Assembly: GCA_020631935.1 (NCBI GenBank)
Contig: JACKGP010000003.1
Coordinates: forward strand, 1-64,000
Source of the DNA: Candidatus Nomurabacteria bacterium
Lineage (GTDB): Bacteria; Patescibacteriota; Saccharimonadia; Saccharimonadales; Saccharimonadaceae
DNA: 64,000 bases
Direction: 5' to 3'
A program made the translations under genes and the position numbers. Shown here one piece after another: positions 40,008 to 48,385 of the stretch (the stretch's first letter is position 1; each line of letters begins with the position of its first letter). The notes beneath the pieces were generated by a model. The model had not been told where the DNA came from. It made no database searches and saw only the letters and a list, made by a program, of their open reading frames with translations.

Positions 40008-40123
40008 ATCTCTCTCTTAACGTTTATATTCCAACTTCAAGTTATTGTAGCACACTCTAGACGGTATTACCAGAGGTCTACACTGCAATTAACTTAGTTT
40101 ACCAAAGGAGTAAGTGCTATAAA

Positions 40124-40199
40124 TGGAGCCACGATCGGGGCTTGAACCCGAGACCTCATCCTTACCATGGATGCGCTCTACCAACTGAGCTATCGCGGC
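40124..40199 (-). tRNA. tRNA-Thr (anticodon GGT)
   Basis: Acceptor GCCGCGA pairs with TCGTGGC, D-arm AGCTCAGTTGGTAGAGC, anticodon loop ATGGTAA (anticodon GGT) closed by CATCC/GGATG, T-arm GGGTTCAAGCCC and encoded CCA. It is transcribed toward rpmG, probably as tRNA-Thr/rpmG. Confidence 0.95.
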
Positions 40200-40296
40200 G
40201 TATATCACGCTGATACCTCTGTAATTGTAACAAATTATTCACTAAAGAAAAAGTCTAGTTAGCTTAGGTGTACATTTTTTAAAGAGTTTGACATCT

Positions 40297-40971
40297 CTAG
40301 TTTATCTTGAGACTGTTGACCATTTTCTCAATTAAGGATGATTGGTCTGTCTCGCCTGGCAGGATGCCATGCTTAATAGCTACACGTTTCGCTTGATGTC
40401 TTATGTCGTACACATAGCTAACCGTTCCCTTTGCGGGATACATACCATCTTCTCGACCGGGTTCGACAAAATAGTATTTTGACACATCGTACCCAGCATC
40501 TGTCTTGTATGTTCTCTGTATAGATCCCTCTATATTAAAGTTATTGCCGTCTTTGTAGTCATACACTAATGCAAAAGCACTTGATGACCCGCCTCGCCCA
40601 CCTGAGGCTTCCGTTATAGTGGCCTTTTGGCCGGCTACATGCTTTATAGACTCGCTACTCCAGGCCCATAGACCATCAGTTCCGCTATTTGACAAGCTGT
40701 CGATACTCCAGCCGTCAGGTACTTTAATGCTATATGTATTTTTCGGAGATGAATAGCTAAGCCAATTGACAGTCTCATCAGCTTTTTTTATATTTTCTTT
40801 TGGACTTTCTGTCGCAGTTTCTGTGCTGTTATCAGAGCTATCTACTTTATTGACTGGATCATTATTTTTCTGCCTATCCAAGAATAGCCAACCAACTGCT
40901 ACTGTTAACCCAATCACAGCCACTATGAGCAGTATCTCTATTACTCCAAACCCTTTTTGATTCTTTCTCAT
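40297..40971 (-). CDS. type IV pilin-like membrane protein
   Basis: A 224-residue protein with the type III signal of pilins: MRKNQKGFGVIEILLIVAVI, where the GF/VIE junction is close to the G-F-T-L-I-E prepilin peptidase site, followed by a hydrophobic helix to about residue 32. A Ser/Thr/Asn/Asp-rich linker (33-65) leads to an extracellular domain (66-224, VNWLSYSSPKNTYSIKVPDG, FALVYDYKDGN). Start ATG 40971 is chosen for GGTGGTGA just before it; the frame is open to 41004. It is a single gene; a role in surface pili, known for host contact in the group, is inferred. Confidence 0.8.
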   Translation of the reverse strand: MRKNQKGFGVIEILLIVAVIGLTVAVGWLFLDRQKNNDPVNKVDSSDNSTETATESPKENIKKADETVNWLSYSSPKNTYSIKVPDGWSIDSLSNSGTDGLWAWSSESIKHVAGQKATITEASGGRGGSSSAFALVYDYKDGNNFNIEGSIQRTYKTDAGYDVSKYYFVEPGREDGMYPAKGTVSYVYDIRHQAKRVAIKHGILPGETDQSSLIEKMVNSLKIN

Positions 40972-41179
40972 TTCACCACCTTTCTTATCGCTGCAATCCA
41001 TCATTAGTTACGCAGATTGAACAGTATTCATACTTACAATAGTAGCATACGCTTGCCCTAGATGCTATTATTTATGTGAAAGAACGTAGTCATAACTACT
41101 ATTACTCACTTTCTTCTGTTTTGCCCACTTTGGCGAATCTAATCGCGTCGAGATGAACGGTTCGAGGCTTATTACAAAT

Positions 41180-41221
41180 ACCAAAGTAAAAACCATCGCT
41201 AGAGGATGGTTTTTACTTTGG
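41180..41221 (-). terminator. terminator of tRNA-Tyr
   Basis: ACCAAAGTAAAAACCATC and GATGGTTTTTACTTTGGT form an 18-bp stem that includes the CCA bases of the tRNA. Its outer stem equals that of the hairpin at 26607-26650. Confidence 0.88.
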
Positions 41222-41303
41222 TGCCGGAGGTAGGACTCGAACCTACGAAGGCCGAAGCCGGGAGATTTACAGTCTCCTGTCATTGCCACTAGACGACTCC
41301 GGC
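41219..41303 (-). tRNA. tRNA-Tyr (anticodon GTA)
   Basis: An 85-nt class II tRNA with a long variable arm (CCGGCTTCGGCC). Acceptor GCCGGAG/CTCCGGC, anticodon loop CTGTAAA (anticodon GTA) closed by GGAGA/TCTCC, T-arm TAGGTTCGAGTCCTA, encoded CCA. Confidence 0.96.
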
Positions 41304-41344
41304 ATAGAGTCTTAATAAAAGAGCCAGATATTGAAATAAATCAA

Positions 41345-41421
41345 TGGAGCCGCTTCAGGGATTCGAACCCAGGACCTACTGTTTACAAAACAGTTGCTCT
41401 AACCAGCTGAGCTAAAGCGGC
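41345..41421 (-). tRNA. tRNA-Thr (anticodon TGT)
   Basis: Acceptor GCCGCTT/AAGCGGC, D-arm AGCTCAGCTGGTTAGAGC, anticodon loop TTTGTAA (anticodon TGT) closed by ACTGT/ACAGT, T-arm CTGGGTTCGAATCCCTG, encoded CCA. It is 41 bp upstream of tRNA-Tyr, so the two are probably one transcript. Confidence 0.96.
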
Positions 41422-41459
41422 GTACACCCTAGCCAGTATATAGCAATGTAGCTACTCCA

Positions 41460-41987
41460 TCAAGCATATTTTGTGAGTTTGTCCTGCGGAGGGCTACTAC
41501 TAATCTGTACTGCGGTGGTAAATCTCCTCTTTGTTAGTTGGAGGAGAGGGTGCAGTAACTGATAGTGGATTGGTGAGCTTGTCCACCATTCGACTGCTTG
41601 TTTCGACGTACCCATTGTTTGGTAGTGGATATTCTCACCATAATATGTACATCCAGCCAACATCTGCTTCATATCTGCTGTGAGTACATCTCCATCAACC
41701 CCTTTCGGGTAGTGACTGAAATACCCGCGCGCTACCATGTCGTCCGCTTTCAACTGTGCGGATTTGGCGACACTTTCATCGTAGACTAGTGGCGCTACAC
41801 CCACCTTCTGGCGCTCTATGTTGATCAGCTCTAGCATTTCCTGCGGATCTGGCGGGCCGACATCGTACTTATTCTTTGGTCTGACTTCCTGGGCCCGTGT
41901 AGCAGGTTCTTCTGCGTCAGGTAGGTCACTACCATCTATGGCTGCTAAAACTAAATGGATAGCAAAAGCTAGTATGAGCTTTTTCAT
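41460..41987 (-). CDS. CAP/SCP-domain secreted protein, C-terminus atypical
   Basis: A 175-residue CAP (PR-1/SCP-like) protein with an N-terminal signal-like helix (MKKLILAFAIHLVLAAIDG). The CAP motifs LELINIERQKVGVAPLVYDE, KADDMVARGYFSHYP and CTYYGENIHY are clear, then AVEWWTSSPIHYQLL, where family members continue with a strand-rich GIGV-type segment. Instead the end is LTKRRFTTAVQISSSPPQDK, so the last 30 residues look degenerate or frameshifted. TATGCT ends 6 nt before the ATG, indicating a leaderless mRNA. Confidence 0.8.
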   Translation of the reverse strand: MKKLILAFAIHLVLAAIDGSDLPDAEEPATRAQEVRPKNKYDVGPPDPQEMLELINIERQKVGVAPLVYDESVAKSAQLKADDMVARGYFSHYPKGVDGDVLTADMKQMLAGCTYYGENIHYQTMGTSKQAVEWWTSSPIHYQLLHPLLQLTKRRFTTAVQISSSPPQDKLTKYA

Positions 41988-42037
41988 ACCCTGAGCATAG
42001 CATAACAGAGGTATTTGTCGATATTTGTATCTAGTAT

Positions 42038-42742
42038 CTACATAACAACGCGTCGGCGTTTTTTAGCATCTGCGGAGTCCTTATTGCTCGATCGCGAAGA
42101 TTTACTCTTTTTAGCGGCACGTTTTTTGCTGTTATGCGCCATTACTAGCTTAGCTACCTCTTCTCGGGTGTCTAAGGCTTTGTCGTGCATACCATTGCGT
42201 TCGTAGGCGTCTGCTAGTATACCTAGCGACTGCGAAGTGCGCTCTAGCTCTACGGCTCGCTCAAGTGACGCCAACATCTTTTTTGGATGGTTTAACTTTT
42301 CATGAACTTTGGCGTAAGCTATGTGTCGAGAGGCAACGTCCTCTTCGATTTTCAAGGCTTGCTCGAATGCTAGCGCAGCCTTGTCATATTTCTCTGCTTC
42401 GTAATAAATTAGGCCAACATTGTGTAGACTAGATGCGCTAGGCTCTAGGCTTTGGGCAATCTCAAAACACTCTATGGCATCCTTGAACTCCCTCTGGCGT
42501 GCATAAAGGATACCTAGACGGTTGTATGCAGTAGCGTTGCGCTCATCTATGCGCAAAATCATCAAAAGAGCTTTTTCTGCTCGTAGATATTTGTTACTCC
42601 TCAGAGAGTCCTGTGCTATCATCCACAGCTTGTCTAGCTTGTCGGATACCTTTGAAGGTAAGTCAGCTACGACCTCTGAAAAAGTTTGGCGTTGAAAGAT
42701 CACCAAAATAGCAAAACCGACTAGTATTAGTAAACCTAGCAT
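42038..42742 (-). CDS. membrane-anchored TPR protein
   Basis: A 234-residue protein with an N-terminal transmembrane helix (MLGLLILVGFAILVIFQ) and four or so tetratricopeptide repeats between about 55 and 200 (AYNRLGILYARQREFKDAIE, SLHNVGLIYYEAEKYDKAAL, SLGILADAYERNGMHDKALD), then a strongly basic Lys/Ser/Arg tail. It probably scaffolds protein assemblies at the membrane. A -10 box TATACT inside the 3-prime end of holB lies 6 nt before the ATG, so it has its own leaderless promoter although it follows holB by 4 nt. Confidence 0.85.
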   Translation of the reverse strand: MLGLLILVGFAILVIFQRQTFSEVVADLPSKVSDKLDKLWMIAQDSLRSNKYLRAEKALLMILRIDERNATAYNRLGILYARQREFKDAIECFEIAQSLEPSASSLHNVGLIYYEAEKYDKAALAFEQALKIEEDVASRHIAYAKVHEKLNHPKKMLASLERAVELERTSQSLGILADAYERNGMHDKALDTREEVAKLVMAHNSKKRAAKKSKSSRSSNKDSADAKKRRRVVM

Positions 42743-42746
42743 ACGA

Positions 42747-43529
42747 CTAGTATACCATGGAGCGCATTAGCTGAAGCTTGATATTGCCATTTCCAGCAAT
42801 GGCCACATAGGCGTCCTCCAGCCTCTCGCTTAGCTGTAAGTTTTTTACATTTGGCTGTTTGACGAGTATTGATTGCATGGATTCTAGCAGGTCTAATGCG
42901 GGTTTGCGTTGAAGGTTAAGTTTGGATATTATGGCTAATCTTTCATATGGATTAGCCGACAGAAGTTCTCTGGTGGTTCTAGCCTCGTCAAAGCGCTGAG
43001 TACGATACTTTTCGTCACTAGCTAGACGCCTTAACTCGTCTAGCCTGCCCTCTGCAAGGTACATTAGTTGTGAGCGGGTTTTTTCATCAAATATTTTGTG
43101 CTTAGACATGAGCATTTCACTTTCGTGTTTTGACGCGGGCGGTACATATATCATCTCAATTCTTGAGCGTACCGTCGGTAATAGCTCGTCTGGGCTATGC
43201 GTCAGTAAAATGAATCTAGTGTACTTATTGGGTTCTTCGAGTATTTTCAAGAATGCATTTTGAGCCGCCAAGCTCATCATATCGGCATCTTGAATGACAA
43301 TGTCGTGATTGGCTGTAGTCTTTACTTCTTGGCGCAACTCTCGGATGGCATCGATGCTTATTTGAGGGATTGTACTAGCCTTCGTCCGTAGCGTCGGTGC
43401 GATATATCTTTCTGACGATGCTACGCTGTCGGCTATAGATTTAAGGTCAACTCCAGGCTTTGAGTGTAGCATTATCGATTGCCAGTTTGATGACTTTAAA
43501 TTTTGGACTATCTCGCTGGCCTTAAGCAT
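42747..43529 (-). CDS. holB: DNA polymerase III delta-prime subunit-like
   Basis: A 260-residue AAA+ clamp-loader subunit. The P-loop is degenerate (LHSKPGVDLKSIA), as is normal for delta-prime. IVIQDADMMSLAAQNAFLKI and LEEPNKYTRFILLTH, TVRSR and a helical collar follow. The zinc ligands often present after the P-loop are absent, in line with DnaX of this genome. It overlaps the rluA-type gene by 8 bp. Confidence 0.85.
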   Translation of the reverse strand: MLKASEIVQNLKSSNWQSIMLHSKPGVDLKSIADSVASSERYIAPTLRTKASTIPQISIDAIRELRQEVKTTANHDIVIQDADMMSLAAQNAFLKILEEPNKYTRFILLTHSPDELLPTVRSRIEMIYVPPASKHESEMLMSKHKIFDEKTRSQLMYLAEGRLDELRRLASDEKYRTQRFDEARTTRELLSANPYERLAIISKLNLQRKPALDLLESMQSILVKQPNVKNLQLSERLEDAYVAIAGNGNIKLQLMRSMVY

Positions 43530-44349
43530 CGTCTACCTTTTCAAGAAACTGCTTTGGTACATCTACGGTAAACGTCCTATGCTCTAGATCTGGGGTAGTT
43601 AACTCTAGGCTGTAGGCGTGAAGGAACAGCCTATCATCTTCTTTGCCATAGACTCTGTCTCCTAAGATTGGATTACCGATATGAGCGAGGTGTACTCGTA
43701 GTTGATGAGTGCGGCCTGTTCTCGGCTTTAGCTCAACAAGGCTCAGGTCGCCTGTGGTTTTTACTACTTTGTACCAAGTCTGAGCTGATTTTCCATTCGG
43801 GTCGGTTCTAAACTGGCTAGGGTGCCTGGGGTTGCGCCCTATTGGTATATCAATCACCGCCTCTTCTTGTTTTGGCTTACCGACAACTACCGCGTAGTAA
43901 GTTTTTTTAACGGTGCGTCTTTCGAACTGCTTAACTATCATCTTGGCTGCAGGCTCATTTTTTACTGCCAGAATTACACCGCTAGTATCACGATCTAGCC
44001 GATGAATTATACCAGGCCTATTGGAGTCTTTCTGATAGCTTGTATGTGGACGCACAAACTCGGCAACGGTGAACTCGCTGTCTAAGCCGCCTTTGCTATG
44101 GGTTAATATCCCGGCCGGTTTATTTATTACAATAACATCACTATCTTCGTAGATAATCGGCAGTGTGTCGTTTTCAAAATTTGGAGATTCAGGTATATCT
44201 ATAGTGACATGGTCATCTTCGTCTAGTTTATACTTTGTTGATTTTATCGTTTCACCATTGACACTTACGTAGCCTGCCAAGATATACTTTTGCCATAATG
44301 CCCTTGAGTTTTCGGGCCAGAATTGGGCGCAGTAGGCGTCGAGCCGCAT
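43522..44349 (-). CDS. RluA-family pseudouridine synthase with S4 domain
   Basis: RNA modification enzyme, 275 residues, converting specific uridines of rRNA or tRNA to pseudouridine. An S4 domain (about 1-60, MRLDAYCAQFWPENSRALWQ, VSVNGETIKSTKYKLDEDD) precedes the catalytic domain with VINKPAGILTHSKG and the hallmark GIIHRLDRDTSGVILAVKNE (catalytic Asp in RLDRDTSG), RTGRTHQLRVHLAHIGNPI. Start ATG 44349 has AGAGGGT upstream; a TTG start at 44376 lies within trpS and is less likely. The exact RNA target is not evident. Confidence 0.92.
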   Translation of the reverse strand: MRLDAYCAQFWPENSRALWQKYILAGYVSVNGETIKSTKYKLDEDDHVTIDIPESPNFENDTLPIIYEDSDVIVINKPAGILTHSKGGLDSEFTVAEFVRPHTSYQKDSNRPGIIHRLDRDTSGVILAVKNEPAAKMIVKQFERRTVKKTYYAVVVGKPKQEEAVIDIPIGRNPRHPSQFRTDPNGKSAQTWYKVVKTTGDLSLVELKPRTGRTHQLRVHLAHIGNPILGDRVYGKEDDRLFLHAYSLELTTPDLEHRTFTVDVPKQFLEKVDDA

Positions 44350-44353
44350 ATCG

Positions 44354-45388
44354 TCAGACCCTCTGGCGTAGACCAACTGCGCGCTGGACTCTTAAAAGTG
44401 TTTCGTTGGCCTGAATGTTCATTGTGGATTCAGATTTTGCAAGTTTGGATAATATGGAAGTATCATCGACTCCTTCTAGTCTAGTCTGAAAGTCTGTCAG
44501 GAAGTTTTTTACTTCATCAGCAACGATAGATTTAAAATCACCGTAGCGCTCCATGTCAGCATACTTGTCGGCGACTGCTTGGACGCTAACACCCTCTAAT
44601 AGAGCCAGTATTTCTAGCAAATTGCTAATTCCGGGTTGATTCTCGTAGTCAAGATTTACACTCGCCTTGCCATCTGTAGTTGCGCTCATAATTTTCTTAG
44701 CGGCAAGCTCTGGGTCGTCCCCAAGGAAAATTACTCCTTTGCCGCTATCGTCAGACTTACTCATTTTTCTGGCTGGATCTACCAAATCCATAATTCGCAA
44801 GCCTTGATCCTTGCCAAAAAACTTGTGCTGACTGGCGACAGAATCGGGAACTGTAAACAGTTCATCGAATCGTGAATTCATGCGTCCAGCTATGTCACGA
44901 GTAAATTCTAGGTGTTGGGTTTGGTCGTCGCCAACTGGCACATATTTAGCGCCATAGAGCAGAATATCGGCTGCCATCAGCACCGGGTAGTCAAACAGAC
45001 CTACGCTTATCTGACTGTCGCCAAGTTTAGATGACTTGTCCTTGTATTGCGTCATTCTGCTCATCTCGCCCATGCCAGTGAAGCTATTTAGTATGACCGT
45101 CAATTCGCTATGGGCGGGAATGTAGCTTTGGCGGTACAGGTAGACACTCTCGTGATTAATCGGCAGTCCAGCCGTAACAAATAATTTTGCATTGTGCAGT
45201 ATCTGCTCTTGCAGCTTTGAATGATCGATTGGTGTGGTGAAGCTATGAAGGTCGGGTATGAACATGTTTATCTGATATTCATCAGCGTGTTTTTTCGCCA
45301 TGTCGACAATTGGCAATATACCGCCAAAGTAGTTGCCGATAGTTAGGTCATTGTTGGCTCGGAGGCCAGTTAGAATCACTTGTTTCAT
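44354..45388 (-). CDS. trpS: tryptophan--tRNA ligase
   Basis: Class I synthetase, 344 residues. HIGH-type motif DLTIGNYFG, FIPDLHSFT, a Trp-site region TGMGEMSRMTQYKDKS, YGAKYVPVGDDQTQHLEFTR and KMSKS in ARKMSKSDDS. A TACAAT box ends 7 nt before the ATG, so the gene should be leaderless. It heads the trpS-rluA-holB series. No tryptophan T-box was seen. Confidence 0.96.
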   Translation of the reverse strand: MKQVILTGLRANNDLTIGNYFGGILPIVDMAKKHADEYQINMFIPDLHSFTTPIDHSKLQEQILHNAKLFVTAGLPINHESVYLYRQSYIPAHSELTVILNSFTGMGEMSRMTQYKDKSSKLGDSQISVGLFDYPVLMAADILLYGAKYVPVGDDQTQHLEFTRDIAGRMNSRFDELFTVPDSVASQHKFFGKDQGLRIMDLVDPARKMSKSDDSGKGVIFLGDDPELAAKKIMSATTDGKASVNLDYENQPGISNLLEILALLEGVSVQAVADKYADMERYGDFKSIVADEVKNFLTDFQTRLEGVDDTSILSKLAKSESTMNIQANETLLRVQRAVGLRQRV

Positions 45389-45473
45389 CTATACTATTGT
45401 AACTCATCTGGTCAAGTAGCCACATAATGTATGCGAAATCGTACTAGAGACTGGTTTTTGATATACTAAAGAG

Positions 45474-46151
45474 ATGAAATCAAAAAATTTGCGCTATTTC
45501 GATGTCGTAATGGTCTACTTTGCCACCATGCTACTGATATCAAACCTAGCTGCCACGAAGCTGATTGCCTTTGGGCCAATAGTTACCGACGGCGGCGCTA
45601 TATTATTTCCCCTAATCTATATACTAAACGATGTATTGACCGAAGTTTATGGATACAAGTATGCTAGGCGTGCAATCTGGACAGGCTTTGGTGTTATGAT
45701 ACTTGCAATTTTTGCATTTACGGTCGTGCGCTATATGCCCGTAGCCTCAGAATATACCGACCAGTCCTCATACGAGGCTATACTAGGGTTCTTTCCAAGG
45801 ATTGTAGCTGCAAGTTTGATAGCTTACCTCGTTGGTTCGTTTATTAATTCCTATGTGCTGGTAAAGATGAAAATAAAATACCAAGGAAAGAAACTCTGGG
45901 CCAGGCTAATTGGTTCTACTTTTGTAGCCGAATTTTTCGATACACTTGTATTTGCACTCGTTGCGTTCGGAGGAGTTCTGGGCATGACTGACATGGCAAT
46001 ATTTATACTTGTTGGCTGGCTATTCAAGACAGGGGTTGAGGTAGTCATGCTGCCAGTTAGCTATAGAATAATCAATGCACTCAAAAGGGTAGAAAAAATA
46101 GACGCGAACGATAAAAATACAGATCTTTCACCGCTTAGGTTTGAAATATAG
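45474..46151 (+). CDS. queuosine precursor transporter-like (YhhQ family)
   Basis: A 225-residue, six- to seven-helix membrane protein of the YhhQ (VUT/DUF165) family, which imports preQ0/preQ1 or queuine. Family marks are ISNLAATKLIAFG, ILNDVLTEVYGYKYARRAIW and FVAEFFDTLVFALVAF. Auxotrophic CPR would need salvage of such bases; no queuosine gene lies nearby. The extended -10 TGATATACT ends 6 nt before ATG 45474, giving a leaderless mRNA. Divergent from trpS. Confidence 0.9.
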   Translation: MKSKNLRYFDVVMVYFATMLLISNLAATKLIAFGPIVTDGGAILFPLIYILNDVLTEVYGYKYARRAIWTGFGVMILAIFAFTVVRYMPVASEYTDQSSYEAILGFFPRIVAASLIAYLVGSFINSYVLVKMKIKYQGKKLWARLIGSTFVAEFFDTLVFALVAFGGVLGMTDMAIFILVGWLFKTGVEVVMLPVSYRIINALKRVEKIDANDKNTDLSPLRFEI

Positions 46152-46160
46152 TGTTATTAC

Positions 46161-46192
46161 AAAAAATACTGCTCATGGCGAGCAGCATTTTC
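46161..46192. terminator. bidirectional terminator between yhhQ-like gene and rpsI
   Basis: CTGCTC and GAGCAG arms around ATGGC, flanked by an A run on the left and TTTT on the right, between two convergent genes. Confidence 0.6.
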
Positions 46193-46211
46193 AGAATACG
46201 TCCTATCTTGC

Positions 46212-46610
46212 TTATCGCTTTGAGAACTGTTCTTTCTTTCGGGCGCTTCGTAGACCGTACTTCTTTCGTTCTTTTTCGCGTGGATCGCGCTTTAGGAACT
46301 CAGCCTTCTTTAGGGTTGGGCGCAAGTCTGCATGCTCTGTGGTAAGTGCCTTCGCAATACCAAGCTTAATAGCGTCAACCTGCCCCGATATACCGCCGCC
46401 AGACACCATGACGGTGATGTCGTAGCTGTCTTGTTTTTGAACAAGTGCTAGTGGGTCGGTGATTTCGGCTAGAAGTGTCTTGTTGCCGTCTAGGTATTCC
46501 TCGGCGGTTTTTCCGTTGATGGTTACTGCACCCTTACCTTTGTATAAACGTACACGTGCAGTAGCCTCTTTGCGTCGACCAAGTCCGTAGGTATATTTCT
46601 TATCAGCCAT
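46212..46610 (-). CDS. rpsI: 30S ribosomal protein S9 (uS9)
   Basis: 132 residues, normal length. Start YGLGRRKEATARVRLYKGKG and the C-terminal basic tail FLKRDPREKERKKYGLRSAR, which reaches the P-site tRNA, are typical. Last gene of the long minus-strand ribosomal series; it overlaps rplM by one base. Confidence 0.98.
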   Translation of the reverse strand: MADKKYTYGLGRRKEATARVRLYKGKGAVTINGKTAEEYLDGNKTLLAEITDPLALVQKQDSYDITVMVSGGGISGQVDAIKLGIAKALTTEHADLRPTLKKAEFLKRDPREKERKKYGLRSARKKEQFSKR

Positions 46611-47041
46611 TACTTAATCTCCACTTTCTCAGGCTTCTGTGCAGCATGTTCATGCTCTGGGCCTGCATAAATCTTTAGGCGCTTCATACGCTCACTAGCT
46701 AGCTTGTTTTTAGGTAGCATACCCTTAACAGCTGCTTCGATAATGCGCTCTGGTGCTTTTTCGCGCACCTCTTCGAGCCTAGCGTCCTTGATGCCGCCAG
46801 GAAAGCCACTGTGTCGGTAATAAATCTTCTTTAAGTCTTTATTTCCCGTAACAGGCACCTTCTCGGCGTTTACAACGATAACGTAGTCGCCACCATCTAC
46901 ATGCGGTGTGTAGGTAGGCTTATATTTACCTATTAGATACTTAGCAATTTCAGTTGATAGACGACCAAGGTTTGCCTGACTAGCATCTATAACTAGCCAT
47001 CGACGCGAAACATCAGCTGGCTTTTGTGAAAATGTCTTCAT
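46610..47041 (-). CDS. rplM: 50S ribosomal protein L13 (uL13)
   Basis: 143 residues. Conserved RRWLVIDASQANLGRLSTEI, VDGGDYVIVVNAEKV, YYRHSGFPGGIK and the end KIYAGPEHEHAAQKP. It starts directly after the rplQ stop. Confidence 0.98.
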   Translation of the reverse strand: MKTFSQKPADVSRRWLVIDASQANLGRLSTEIAKYLIGKYKPTYTPHVDGGDYVIVVNAEKVPVTGNKDLKKIYYRHSGFPGGIKDARLEEVREKAPERIIEAAVKGMLPKNKLASERMKRLKIYAGPEHEHAAQKPEKVEIK

Positions 47042-47440
47042 CTATTTCGCTCCTTTCTTGTCGGCTTTTTCAACTGGCTTAATCTCATCAACGAAACTTA
47101 TCTGTGCCATCTGTGCGCCATCGCCAACGCGAACTCGTGTGCGCTTTACTCGCACATGACCACTGGTTCGGCCAGTTAGTTGAGGTGCGATTACGTCAAC
47201 TAGCTTGTTGGCAGCTTCTTGAGTGCTTAGCTTTGATATTACAGCTCTACGACCAGCTAGGTCACCTTGCTTTGCTTTGGTGATTAGTTTTTCAATGTAG
47301 CGTAGAGTTTCCTTAGCCTTTGGTAGAGTGGTCTCGATAGACTCGTGTATTACCAGGCTAGTTGCGAGGCCCTTTAGGAGAGCACGACGCTGATCGCGCT
47401 CGCGGCCAAGCTTCCTTCCTTTATATCCGTGTCGATGCAT
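47042..47440 (-). CDS. rplQ: 50S ribosomal protein L17 (bL17)
   Basis: 132 residues: MHRHGYKGRKLGRERDQRRA and LLKGLATSLVIHESIETTLP are diagnostic; the C-terminus (VDEIKPVEKADKKG) is a short extension. It follows rpoA by 3 nt. Confidence 0.98.
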   Translation of the reverse strand: MHRHGYKGRKLGRERDQRRALLKGLATSLVIHESIETTLPKAKETLRYIEKLITKAKQGDLAGRRAVISKLSTQEAANKLVDVIAPQLTGRTSGHVRVKRTRVRVGDGAQMAQISFVDEIKPVEKADKKGAK

Positions 47441-47443
47441 AGT

Positions 47444-48367
47444 CTAAAGCTCCAACTCCGCTAATTTGTCACGCACTTCTTCTAGCGCCTTCGAGCCGAA
47501 GCCCTTAAGCTCTTTTAGGTCTTGTTCGCTCAGGCTAACAAGGTCGTGTACGCTGCGAATATCGTTATTGATTAGTGAATTTGCAGTACGGGCTGACAGA
47601 TTTAAGTCTTCGATTGGCGTGTTCATCTGGCTCTGCTCTTCTACTTGCTCTTGGCCTAGTGCCTCGGCAGCTTCTACAACTGTAGATCCAGCAAGAGCGG
47701 TGTATTGGTTTACCAAGATAGCGGCCGCTTCTTCGAAAGTTTCACGAGGTGACATAGCACCATCTGTTTCAACAGTTAGAAGTAGCTGGTCTAGGTTTGT
47801 CTCTTGGCCAACACGAGTTGCGTTTACTTTGTACCGTACGCGCAAAACCGGTGAAAAGATTGCATCTAGTGCGATCATATCGCTGTGTAGGCGCTTGGCG
47901 CTTGAGTCTTCAATAGTGCGATAGCCGCGACCAGACTCAACCACTAGGTCAGCTACGAAGCTAGCCTTTGGATCGTCGATGGTTGCAATTACCTGGTCTG
48001 GGTTAACAATTTCAACATCAGCGGTTGTCTTGATGTCGGCTGCAGTTACCGTACCGGCACCTTTCTTCTCTAGGCGAAGCTCAACTGGTTCGTCAGTGTG
48101 AACACGAACACGGACATTCTTTAGGTTTAGCATGATGTCTACGACATCTTCCTTTACGCCTTCAATAGTTGTGTATTCATGAGTTGCGCCTTCGACGCGG
48201 AATGCAACTATGGCACCACCACGAATACTAGATAGAAGAACGCGTCGCAGGCTGTTGCCTAGAGTGTTTCCGTATCCAGCGTGAAGCGGCTCGATAACAA
48301 ATGTAGCTTTTGTCTTGCTTTCCTCGTCGATACCAGCTAGCGCAGGGTTGTGAATTGCTTTGGTCAT
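47444..48367 (-). CDS. rpoA: DNA-directed RNA polymerase subunit alpha
   Basis: 307 residues. The N-terminal assembly domain has FVIEPLHAGYGNTLGNSLRR and LLSSIRGGAIVAFRVEGATHE; the C-terminal domain (about 245-307) has LNLSARTANSLINNDIRSVH and LKELKGFGSKALEEVRDKL. AAGGAGA lies 9 nt before the ATG. Usual place in the alpha operon between rpsD and rplQ. Confidence 0.98.
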   Translation of the reverse strand: MTKAIHNPALAGIDEESKTKATFVIEPLHAGYGNTLGNSLRRVLLSSIRGGAIVAFRVEGATHEYTTIEGVKEDVVDIMLNLKNVRVRVHTDEPVELRLEKKGAGTVTAADIKTTADVEIVNPDQVIATIDDPKASFVADLVVESGRGYRTIEDSSAKRLHSDMIALDAIFSPVLRVRYKVNATRVGQETNLDQLLLTVETDGAMSPRETFEEAAAILVNQYTALAGSTVVEAAEALGQEQVEEQSQMNTPIEDLNLSARTANSLINNDIRSVHDLVSLSEQDLKELKGFGSKALEEVRDKLAELEL

Positions 48368-48385
48368 TTGTATAGTCTCCTTACC

